Positions 41,940 to 51,578 of a stretch of 64,000 nucleotides of DNA are shown piece after piece (within the stretch, counting starts at the first letter, position 1; every line of letters starts with the position of its first letter). The translations under genes were made by a program, and so were the position numbers. The DNA is taken from NCBI RefSeq assembly GCF_000002425.4, contig NC_037261.1:186001-250000 (forward strand), written 5' to 3'. The stretch is from Physcomitrium patens (taxonomy: Eukaryota > Streptophyta > Bryopsida > Funariales > Funariaceae). A model generated the notes under the pieces. The model had not been told where the DNA came from. It saw only the letters and a list, made by a program, of their open reading frames with translations, and did not search any database.

Positions 41940-43390
41940 TTTATTGTTTTATTTCTCACGAGAGGCTGCAAAAGGGTCCTGGAGGGCAGGAGGTATGGCG
42001 GGCAGTGAGCCAGAGTCCTGAGGCATGCAAGCGGTGAGGGCCAGACAGCGAGTCAATATTAGAAAGCACGCGGCAGTGAGAGTTCGTCAAAGTGCAAGAG
42101 TGGGCGCTTGCACGCCACACGGGCAGCGGGAACAGCGGGGAGCAGCAGGAGTTGTGATGGTGATGAATTTGATGATGCTATTGCTGCTGCAAAGGACGTC
42201 GCGACGTGGGCGCTGAGGAGGCACGTGGGTAAGAGGACCAGGTCATGCAGCACCCAACCAAATCCACCGCAACTTGACCCTCCTCCGGAATCTGCCCTCG
42301 GCACGAACTCCCCTCACAAGCACTCACGCACGCGCACACACCCACACACACGGGATCCGGCTTATCCCATTCAGCGAATCACGTTGGGCAGCATCCCGTC
42401 ACGAACGCATCCACCTGTAGTAGAGCTCATGCTGCGACTAAGGAAGAGTGCTCTGCTGTTCGCAGGCTGGTCGACGCGTGGCATCCCAGTTCGATCCGCT
42501 TGGTTCCGCTTAGTACGAGGTGAGAAGTATTAATGGAACGCGTGGGGGTGTGGTGTGGGCCACGCATTCGCCCAGAAGCTAGCGGAGGAAGCTGTGGGTT
42601 GTGATAGGCGAAATGTGGTTCATGCGTGCTTTTGGGTCCACCGTGGGTCATGTGGGGCACTCTGGTCAGCATGGGGTCAGCACGAGAGCCTGGACTGCAC
42701 AGCGCATTAATCTTACTCACCCCCATTTTTCCTGTAATGGCCGTAGACTCCGGGTGCGTGAGAGGTAAAGAGCTGGACTTGGCTGCTCGAAGATGCCAGC
42801 TGCAGGCTCACCCCCCCCCCCCCCAGGTCGAAACATATAGATATACATACACATTTACGAACACACACTTCCTATTCTGTCAGAAGCTTCCTCCGCAGCA
42901 ATGTCGCGCAATCTTCCTTCCTTCCATGTAAACACATATAGATTGCGAGAGTAAGTACGAGGAGGCATGAGCCAATGAACTGGGGCTCTTCCCTTCCATC
43001 TACAATCGGAAACAGGAAATGCCGAAGGATCAGACACACACACACGTTTACACACACATACAAATACTCTTTCCTTCAATCAAATCTGGATTCGATAACG
43101 AGGCCCAAGACCTCCCCAACCCCCATTCCCTTCCCTACAGCCGACGAGCCGGATTTCTTTCTGCAGGATCCGAAACTTCTCTCTCCTTTTTATCTTCTTT
43201 ATCTGTATCTTGTTTGTGTGTCTGTTTTTTTCTTCTATTATTACGCTAAAAGAAAATTCCCATCACGTGTGTCCTGTCCCGTGAGAGGGGGTGCGTCAAG
43301 GAAGCTTCGTAGCTGCCTCTCTCCCCTCAGTGTCGCCTTCTGGAGTGATGCCACTCCATAGTCGATGAATACTTTCATTCGTCATCCACG
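41940..43390. other. Orphan GC island
   Basis: A GC-rich stretch resembling the upstream regions of the cupin and bHLH genes in composition (14 C in a row near 42811-42824, (CA)n near 43029-43040). No adjacent gene is recognised on either side. Open frames on both strands (for example 42108-42533 plus) lack recognisable domains. It could be the promoter of a gene that was lost or of a non-coding RNA. Confidence 0.35.
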
Positions 43391-45590
43391 AGTTGTCGCA
43401 ATGAGAAAACTCGTCGGGAAATCATCCATCCATTCCTTTGGTATTGAGTATATGTGAGTAGAATGAAGGGAATCTGATCACAGAGTTACTGTTCGTAAAA
43501 TCTATTCAGAATTATTTGGAAATGCGAATTTGACATTTATTTTCACATTCTCGTTAGTTTATTATTTTTCGTAAATTTTGTGAGGGACACGAGGCAGAGA
43601 ACACGTGGAGTGTGAAATTTGGCAAAATTTCATTTAATTTTCTTTGTATGCTTAAAGTTTTTATCCAAAAGAAGAGTAAATGCTTGCGATGGTTTGTAAA
43701 CATCTTGGTGCTTTTAATGATGTACATATATAATATATTTGTAGCAATTTTTCAATCTGAGTTCAAATTCTTATATTTAGAGTTTACAATTTATACTTCT
43801 ATCACTACTGATTTTCTTCTTTATAAAAAGTAACAAAAATGGTAGAAATTATTGTTCCAGCTCCATCAACATGTATCGTGTCCTCCATGAAAATAACCTA
43901 TAAAATTATATTTCTTTAATAAAAAAATCGTGTTTTATTTACGTGTTTATATATATTTTTTTTAATATAAAAGACATAAATATGTTCCATTATGTTTACG
44001 TATTTGACTGACTTTCAATCATCCTAATTAAAGTTGATTAGAACTTTTATTCCTGAAAAACTATTACATACATATCTGTTATATTATATATGATATACAT
44101 CAGATAGTTTAATAAATGAAAGAAAAGAAAGAAACACTTGGAGATATTTAGTGATGCATGTAATTTGAATCATCACAACAAATGAAGATGTAAAAAGTCA
44201 TGGTGTATGTAAACCCTAGTCTATATGTCTGTAAAGTTTGAAGACAAAGGTGATAAATTACAGAATACCAGAGATGGTGGTGCCATAATTAATATTGAAG
44301 GACACATACATGGTGAAAAGTAATAGCATTTAATAAAAACATTGAAACGGAAAAAAAAAATTGTACAATTTGCAGCAATATTAACAATAATCTACATATG
44401 GGAGGCTTCTTCCTTTGCTTTCTTCATCTGTAATATTGTATTTCAACTCCCATTTTGATTTACCAAGAGAACAACAAAAAACTTCTCTACAAGAATTTAC
44501 ACCATAATTCAGTGTAAGGTTTTAATATTTTTTACTACATTTTTTTATGCCTCAAAATTTTATTGATCTATTATAATTTTTTATCTTCATTTCTATTTTC
44601 TATTCTCTATTTTTTTATTTTACTTATTTTTTCATCTTGTTATATTATTGTATATTTATTCATTGATTTACTTTAAGAGATGTTATTATAAGATAAGCAA
44701 TGCATTGTTGTATACTTTGGTGATGAGCTAAGAAAAGAATTTGCGAAAAGGAAGTTAAAGAACATAACAACCAACATAGGAGGCAAAACACACATTTGAC
44801 AACAAAATAAATTCAATTGTACAAAAAACACATATAAAAGATGTATGAACTCTAAATTTATATATATAAGACTTCTTTTTGGATGTTGTCTCTTATTGAA
44901 CGATTAAGTTTTGAATGATATAATAGAAGATTTTTTTCTCATCTTTGAATCAATAAAGTTTCACCTCATATCTTTTATTATTTTACTATTTTTGGTACTA
45001 ATAATCTAAATAAAGTATTAAACTTGATAAATTTATAATATTTATTTATTAATATTTTAATTTTTTTATTACAAAAATAAAAAAATATTAGTACATATGC
45101 TATAAGAATATATATATATATGAATGAAAGCTAAATGGTTTATCTTTAAAGCAATTTTTCTTTTTAATCAAAAAGAATATGAAGAGATCAAAAGAGGGAA
45201 AATACTTCTTTTTTAGCCAATCTATTAATTTTTAATTTTTAATTATTTTAAAATATGAAATCATTATATTATAAAACAAAATAATATACATGATTTTTTG
45301 AAATATATTTATAATAATATTTAGAATTGCTAACATACATCCAACAATCAAAACTAACAAAAAAAAAGTTTTAAAAAGATTGAAAATAAAACATTATCTT
45401 GTAATTTAAAAAAAAAAACTTAAAAAGATATTATAATATAATAAATAAATAGATGATAGATTATCTAGTTCTATTAGGAGGTTATCATTGATAGTATGTA
45501 ATAGTTAAAAATATCTAATAGATTTTTTTTAATTCTTAAAAATATTTTTTTTATGAAATATTATCATATACTAATAAGGGCATGAATTTT
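43391..45590. other. AT-rich spacer
   Basis: Very AT-rich, no gene seen. It probably contains decayed repeats leading into the gypsy locus. Confidence 0.5.
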
Positions 45591-45599
45591 GAAGAATTA

Positions 45600-46097
45600 A
45601 AAGATCAAGACACTTTTGTCTTACTCAAAAAGACTGGATAATTACTTAAGATGATATAATATTAAATTAGAATAGCTATTACCAATGATAAGAAGATTAG
45701 AAAGTCTTGAAAATAAACTAAGGACTAAACAAGCGTTGACAAGTATGAAGAAGACTTAACTCTTGTTTCTATATATATTCTCTAAGTAAGAACTATGTAG
45801 TAATATGCAATAGACTTCTAACATGTATTGACTATGCAAGCCACATATCTTAACTTGCAAGACAAGTTATTTATACATATGCCACATAGTTAGCTTGTTC
45901 CACAAGCTACTAATATGTGTAATACATGATTAATTTGTTGACCAAGTTTTTAGCCTATCTATTAACTATAAATATGTATAAAGTCAAAAAAGTATCTAAG
46001 TAGTTTTTTTAAAGGATATTATGAAATTAATCTATTTTTACTTATATCTACTTAATTATGTAGGTAATTATTGGAATGAATATGTATACTTATGACA
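45600..46097 (-). repeat. 3' LTR of nested-into gypsy element D (decayed)
   Basis: The reverse complement aligns with the LTR of element C. It starts TGTCATAAG at 46097 (C starts TGTCACAAAC) and shares the AACTTGCCTTGTAAGTTAAG-like segment, the TATATATAG core and CAAGAGT(T/G)AAG. A purine-rich tract on the minus strand (AAAATAGAGAGTAG, 46098-46111) abuts its start, as expected for a polypurine tract. Confidence 0.8.
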
Positions 46098-46213
46098 CTA
46101 CTCTCTATTTTAGAAATAAATTCTATGGAGAGCAATCATCAACTTTCATGGATCTTGTTATTTTTTATCTTACTTTTGATGGATGTCGTTAATGAAAAGC
46201 TTCAACTCTCTTT

Positions 46214-46218
46214 CTTGT
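46214..46218. other. Target-site duplication CTTGT (left)
   Basis: CTTGT directly precedes the left end of element B. The same five bases directly follow its right end at 51574-51578. Confidence 0.9.
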
Positions 46219-46592
46219 TGTCACGAACACAGAAATACAGACTTGATATCTAACAAGAAGTTCAAGAAGAACTGACAAGAACTAAATTAATCAGATGAAT
46301 ACAAGAACAATACCAAAGAGATGAGCTAGAGCTCGAAGAGATGTATTGTCGAGACTGAAAAATTCTTTAGCCTCGATTTCAATATATATTCCTATTTAGG
46401 AAGCTTCTCAAGCAACTTCTACCAACTAGGAAGCTTCTAGAAGAATTCAGATACTTGCTTCTAGAAGATTGTAGAAACTTGTTTCTAGAAGGTTCTAAGG
46501 ACTATGTCACTAACATCTTATACCAATTAAGAAGCTTCTAGAAGGTTCTAGAAACTTGTTTCTAGAAGATTCTAAGGACTATGTCCATAACA
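46219..46592 (-). repeat. 3' LTR of element B
   Basis: Homologous to 51176-51573. It carries a perfect five-unit heat-shock element (GAA 46531, TTC 46536, GAA 46541, TTC 46546, GAA 46551) and a further TTC-GAA-TTC block at 46560-46572. The core palindrome is degraded here (about 46351-46378). Confidence 0.93.
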
Positions 46593-46608
46593 TCACCCCT
46601 TCCTTTAG
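46593..46608 (-). other. Polypurine tract of element B
   Basis: The minus strand reads AAAGGAAGGGG followed by TGA and then the LTR start TGTTATGGAC. This is the plus-strand primer site for reverse transcription. Confidence 0.8.
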
Positions 46609-46635
46609 CTTCGAGGTCTTTGAGAAGCAATATTG

Positions 46636-46875
46636 TTGTTAATCAGTATGAATGCAAGAAAATGAAGATCTGTCGCATAACGTTTGCTATGAACTCCAAC
46701 TGTTGTTCACGAGGCAAGTGGTTCATCGGCCCTTGAAGCCAACGGTAGTGGCCCACTCCTTCGACTTCTGACCAAGCATGAACTTCCGTGTCCTCATTGT
46801 GAAATTTTCCTACAAACACGCCTTCTGGTTGACCATCGTAAGTAGGCTCGAATTCAAATACAATCTGCAGACGCC
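46636..46875 (-). CDS. Extra open frame after integrase in element B
   Basis: About 80 codons open to a TGA, running from [18 protein letters not shown] through [20 protein letters not shown] to [18 protein letters not shown]. It lies where the integrase GPY/F end and chromodomain usually are, and is one frame off the integrase frame above it. I do not recognise it as a chromodomain. It may be a clade-specific C-terminal extension or a captured host exon. No ATG is required if it is read as part of the polyprotein. Confidence 0.5.
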
Positions 46876-46959
46876 ATGTAGGATTCTTGAGGGGATTGTA
46901 ATTGAAGCTTCAACGTATTTTGAAGCTCTGATAGTTGTTTCGCAAATCTTTTAGCTGTT

Positions 46960-49830
46960 GGATTGTTATTTGTTGACGGACTCAATAAATCAAGCTTCGG
47001 ATGATACCCATAGTTGAGAGAGAATGGTGTGTATTGAGTCGACGCATGGAGGGTGTTGTTATATGCAAACTCGGCTAGCGGCAGATATGTGGTCCAATCG
47101 TCTTATTGATAGTTGATGCTGCATCATAAGTATTGTTTCAAGACTTGGTTCACCCGTTCCGTTTGGCCTTCAGTTTAAGGATGAAAAGCCGAAGAAAGCT
47201 TGATATCCACCTTCAATATCTCAAAGAGAGATCTCCAAAACTTTGACACGAATTGGGTTCTTCGATCTGATACGATACCATCTGGTAGTCCATGATATCG
47301 ATACACATTATCGAGAAAGAGCCTTGCTGTGACTTCATTGGATGATGTCTTCTTGCAAGAGACAAAGTGCGCCATCTTTATAAGCCGATTTACCACAACA
47401 AAGATGCTGTCAAATGAGTTTGATGATGGCAAGTCCGTGGTGAAGTCCATGGAAATTGAAGACCATGGTCGACGTGGAATCGGCAATGGTTGTAGGAGTC
47501 CATAAGGGCGATGCCGAGGATTCTTGGATCTTGAACAGATGTCACAGGAGAAGACAAAATCTTTCACATCCTTCCACATTTGGGGCCACCAAAAATCTCG
47601 AGAAATAAGCTCCAAGGTCTTGTTGAATCGAAAATATCCCGCAGCTAGAAAATCGAGGCGAGATTGAAAAACTTGGAGTCGTGCTGGTCCTTTTGGAATA
47701 TATTATCGCTCTTCAAAGTATAAAAGATCTCCCTCCTCCTTGAACTTGTCATCATTGGTATGCTCCTTGATATAAATGGCTACTAAATCTTCAATGGTCA
47801 CGGTACATACCTGATTCAGGAAGTCATCATCAATTGGCACAATAGTAGCGTAAAACCAAAATTGCTCTAGCTTCAACAACGTCGTACATTGTTGATCAAA
47901 CGCTGCTTCTCCAACCTTTGGTTTAAGATATGGTCTCTTCGATAAGGCATCAGATAGTCCTTGCTGCTTTCCAGGTCGATAAGTGATAACAAAATCGAAC
48001 CTAGATAGCGACATACTCCAACGAGCTTGACGTCAATTTAGAACTCGAGCCGACATGAAATATTCTAAATTCTTATAATCTGTGTATACCGTCACTGGAT
48101 GAGCAGCTCCTTCAAAAAAGTGACGCCATTCTTGAAAAGAATCCACTATAGCAAGAAGTTCCTTATCGTGGATCTCATAATTGATTTGAGCAACAGAGAA
48201 CTTTCGAGAATAGAATGCAATCGGATGGAGCTTCTTGTCTTCTCCCATTTGTGAATGTACAGCTCCCAAAGCAAAATCCGAAGTATCACTTTCTAAATAA
48301 AAGGCCTTTACAAAGTCTGGATGTACCAAGATTGGAGCCATAGTAATTGCGATCTTCAGGTCTTGAAACGCCTTCTCCACTAGAGGTCTCCATTCTAGCT
48401 TATTTTTGTATGTCAACCGAGTGAGAGGAGCAGCAACTTGAGAGTAATTCTTGATGAAGATCCGATAGAAGTTGGCAAAGTCAAGAAAGCACTCTACGTC
48501 TCTAACCGTCTTTGGAACCTCCCAAGACACGATTGCTTCTACCTTCTTGGGGTCCATCTTCAAGCCTTCAGTAGTCGCAATGAACCCTAAAAAGTCCATC
48601 TCTATTTGGTGAAATAAACACTTCTCCAACTTGGCATATAGTCCTCGCTCGCGTAGTTACTTCAAGACCAAACGAACGTGCTTTTCATGCTCTTCTTTGT
48701 TTTTGGAGAATATCAGAATGTAATCCAAATAGATGACAATAAAATCGTCAAGGTGCTCTCGAAAAATATCACTCATCATATGTCGAAAGACCGCTGGAGC
48801 ATTGGTAAGACCTAAGGGCATGACATTATACTCAAAATGGCCATACCTTGTACGGAACGCTGTCTTCCACTCATCTCCTTCCTTGATTCGTACGAGGTTG
48901 TAAGCTCCCCTTAGATCAATTTTTGTAAAGATCCTTGCACGTCCAAGTTGTTCTAAGAGACCAAAAATTAAGAGTAATGGATAATGATTCTTCTTTGTTA
49001 CCTTGTTGAGGCCTCGATAGTCCATGCACATCTGCAACGAGCCATCTTTTTTCTTCACAAATAAGATGGGTGCTCCAACTGACGATTTTGAATGACGGAT
49101 GAAGTTCTTGGCTATATTCTCATCGATGTACTTTCGCAACTCCACCAACTCCGTCTGTAATAGATTGTAGATTGGGCCAAAAGGCGGTTGTGCTCCTTCC
49201 TGCAAGTCTATGGCGCAATCATATGGTCGGTGTTCTTGTAGCATGTCGGCATTCTTCTTTTGAAACACGACTTTAAATTCCTTATATTGCTTAGGTATAC
49301 TTGCTGTCGAGATCTTCTCTTCGATAGTTAGAGCCACATAAATGACAAACGATGTGCCTTCCTTTGATGATCTTATAAATGCTCCTACTCCAATGAATAA
49401 GGATTTCTCTATTCGGGGTTTTCTACTAGGCTTGCCCTTGGGTGGTTTTGTGGGAAATGTCATCTTCTGCAACTTCCAATCTATGGATGGATTATGCTTT
49501 TCCAACCAGGAAAGACCAAGAATAACAGAATTTGATGGAGTTCTAATAATATTGAAAATAATATGATTACTATGGACCTTAAATGTCACTTCTATAGGTT
49601 CTGTTTCATGGGTGATACTACCAGACAATAAAGGTCACCCATCTATGACTTCAATGTGAACAGGTTTGGATTTTTGTACTAAAGAGAACTTATGATGCTT
49701 CACAAATTCTTCGTCTAAGAAACAAGCAGATGCTCTTGAATCTAATAATGCTAAGGTTCTCAGTTTTTGAGGGCCAATAAGCAAAGGGATTGTAAAGCAA
49801 AGGGTAGGTTGAGCGGAAACAAAAGAAGGT
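46960..49830 (-). CDS. pol: Element B pol: protease, RT, RNase H, integrase (interrupted)
   Basis: Order on the minus strand: protease near 49760-49560 ([15 protein letters not shown]; later [17 protein letters not shown]), RT ([75 protein letters not shown] at about 48710-48735) and RNase H (48629-48033: [25 protein letters not shown]; [10 protein letters not shown]). Then the tether ([17 protein letters not shown], about 47970) and integrase (47615-47175: HxxC-region remnants, [32 protein letters not shown]). The same frame continues throughout and is broken by stops at about 49631, 48659, 48035, 47705 and 47177. Catalytic changes are DSG to DSR in protease and YLDD to YLDY in RT. It is a typical gypsy polyprotein, non-functional as it stands. 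Confidence 0.93.
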
Positions 49831-49919
49831 GGTTGTTGTTGCGATATTTCACTGTCCAGCCGCAGGGTTCCTATTGTGGCTGGGCATCCTCGTTTTCCTG
49901 AACAAACGTGCCCCTAGTC

Positions 49920-50925
49920 CTGGCAATACGTCGATTTTGCTTCTTGGCGTAATTTGCAACTTTGTGGCCTTCTTCACCTCAATACAAGCATAGACCTTCC
50001 TCCATACGCTGCTTTTTTTCTTCTAGAGTAAGGGATTTGAAATGTACCGCATCAATTCGCATGTCTTCTATCTCTGAATGTGAATTCATGCTGCTTGCCG
50101 ACATAGTTGGGGCATGGCGAACCGTATGTTGTCTTGAACATTGATCTTGGCGGCATTGGAATAGGCGGTTATTGCACTTCACAACTTGGCTAATAGCTTC
50201 GTTGAGCGTTTGTGGATCAGGAGGAGTTAACAGCAAATCCTTCACATCGTCCCTTAAATCCCAATACAATTGACTCATCAACGCTTCTTCGTCCCAATTG
50301 ATGTCGCATGCTATTTGCTTGAAGTTCGATGCAGAGACTGATGTAGAGTGCATCCCTTGTCGTAGTGACCGGATCTTTGTTGTAGCCCATTGAACCTTGT
50401 CGTATTCACCAAATGCTTCCGCAAACGCCTCCAAAAAGGTTTGAAAGTTGTTTAGTATGGACGATCGTTTCTCAAACAAAGGAGCAAACCATGATAGAGC
50501 TTACCCTGTAAGTAAGGTTCCAAGAAACTCAACACGTGACTCCTCTGTTGGATAGTATTTGGGCTGTAAAACTGTTATCAACTTGATTTGGTTGACCAAT
50601 CCTCGAAACTTAGAACACGTATCATCGAACTTGTCTGGAAGGCTAACTCGGGGCTCCTTATATTATAGAACCAGCGGTGCTTGTCGAACTTGAGGCAAAG
50701 TTGCTTTTCCAAGTGCAGAAGTTTGAGGCTGGTACAACCTAGATTGTGCCATTGAGATGCTTCATCATTATGAAGCCTTGCCATGACTCCTTCAATTTCT
50801 GCAGTTTTGTGCGATAACATAGCGAGGGCATTCATGATAGCATCCAACTTGGACTCCAAACTTTTTGTCATACAAATGTCTTGGCCTCCGGCCATTCTAA
50901 GAGAAGGACAGAAATGACTGTACAA
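49920..50925 (-). CDS. gag: Element B gag (interrupted)
   Basis: An N-terminal frame (50925-50578) includes MAGGQDICM. After a frameshift near 50650-50700 and a stop in TG*ALSWF, the main gag domain is read at 50479-49979 (FLEAFAEAFGEYDK, KIRSLRQGMHSTS, LRDDVKDLLLTPPDP, LNEAISQVVKCNNR). A degenerate zinc knuckle follows near 49985-49945: CLY*GEEGHKVANY, where the second cysteine is a stop and the last one is tyrosine. Confidence 0.85.
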
Positions 50926-51144
50926 GAAGACAATATTGGTTTAGAGGAGGGTACTCCGCATCCTCTAAAATACCTCAAGAGTTTCAAGAAAAGGGGTAAT
51001 CCATTCTCTCCAAGAAGAATAAGACTCGAATATTGTAACAAAAGAAGTATCAGTTTAGAGGAGAGTAATCCGCAACCTCTAAAATGCTAGTACACTTCTA
51101 AGCAGAGGGATAATCCACACTCTAACGAGGAAGAAACTAGCTCT

Positions 51145-51160
51145 GATATTTGAGGTGAGT
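51145..51160 (-). other. Candidate primer-binding site of element B
   Basis: The minus strand reads AATATCAGAGCTAG about 20-30 bases inside the 5' LTR. The core TATCAGAGC matches the 3' end complement of initiator tRNA-Met used by most plant gypsy elements. The spacing from the LTR is longer than usual. Element C has the same core at 61221-61229. Confidence 0.55.
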
Positions 51161-51305
51161 GAAGTCTCGACAAACTGTCACGGACACAGAAATACAAACT
51201 CGAGATCTAACAAGAAGTTCAAGAAGAACTGGCAAGAACTAGATTAATCAGATGAATACAAGAATAACACCAAAGAGGTGAGCTAAAGCTTGAAGAGATG
51301 TGTTG

Positions 51306-51333
51306 TCGAGGCTGAAGAACTCTTCAGCCTCGA
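51306..51333. repeat. Perfect palindrome at the LTR core promoter of element B
   Basis: TCGAGGCTGAAGA (51306-51318), AC, TCTTCAGCCTCGA (51321-51333). It begins six bases downstream of the TATA box in element orientation. Confidence 0.9.
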
Positions 51334-51386
51334 TTCCAATATATACTTCTATTTAGGAAGCTTCTCAAGTAACTTCTACCAACTAG

Positions 51387-51505
51387 GAAGCTTCTAGAAG
51401 GTTCCAGAGACTTGCTTCTAGAAGATTCTAGAAACTTGTCTCTAGAAGGTTCTAAGGACTATGTTCCTAATATCTTCTACTAACTAAGAAGCTTCTAGAA
51501 AGTTC
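51387..51505 (-). promoter_or_regulatory. Heat-shock element array in the LTR U3
   Basis: Units are GAA 51387/TTC 51392/GAA 51397/TTC 51402; TTC 51416/GAA 51421/TTC 51426/GAA 51431; GAA 51445/TTC 51450; and GAA 51488/TTC 51493/GAA 51498/TTC 51503. All units in a block are spaced by exactly two bases, the consensus for trimeric heat-shock factor binding. Function is inferred from the motif and from its position upstream of the TATA box. Confidence 0.7.
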
Positions 51506-51573
51506 CAGAGACTTGCTTCTAAAAGGTTCTAGAAACTTGTTTCTACAATGTTCTAAGTACTATGTTCCTAACA

Positions 51574-51578
51574 CTTGT
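51574..51578. other. Target-site duplication CTTGT (right)
   Basis: Matches 46214-46218 exactly and follows the right end of element B. Confidence 0.9.

Larger units (their letters stand above)
46219..51573 (-). mobile_element. Ty3/gypsy LTR retrotransposon B, structurally complete
   Basis: LTRs of 374 bp (46219-46592) and 398 bp (51176-51573) begin and end TG...CA in element orientation. A 5-bp target duplication CTTGT flanks the element. The minus-strand order is 5' LTR, PBS-like site, gag, protease, RT, RNase H, integrase, an extra ORF, polypurine tract and 3' LTR. PR-RT-RH-INT before the LTR is the Ty3/gypsy order. From about 49800 to 47175 the pol frame shows only nonsense codons and no frameshift. 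The element is dead: it has several stops, the RT active site reads YLDY, and the two LTRs differ at many transition sites. It is inserted inside element D. Confidence 0.95.
51176..51573 (-). repeat. 5' LTR of element B with heat-shock elements
   Basis: In element orientation U3 starts at 51573. It contains a tandem duplication of about 100 bp. Perfect four-unit heat-shock elements are at 51488-51505 (GAA-TTC-GAA-TTC), 51416-51433 (TTC-GAA-TTC-GAA) and 51387-51404 (GAA-TTC-GAA-TTC), plus a two-unit block at 51445-51452. A TATA box (TATATA, 51345-51340) lies about 40 bases downstream. It is followed by a perfect 13-bp-arm palindrome at 51306-51333. Confidence 0.93.

Noticed and set aside
42108..42533. 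141-codon plus-strand frame in the GC island
   Set aside because: GC-rich low-complexity composition, overlapping frames on the other strand and no domain.
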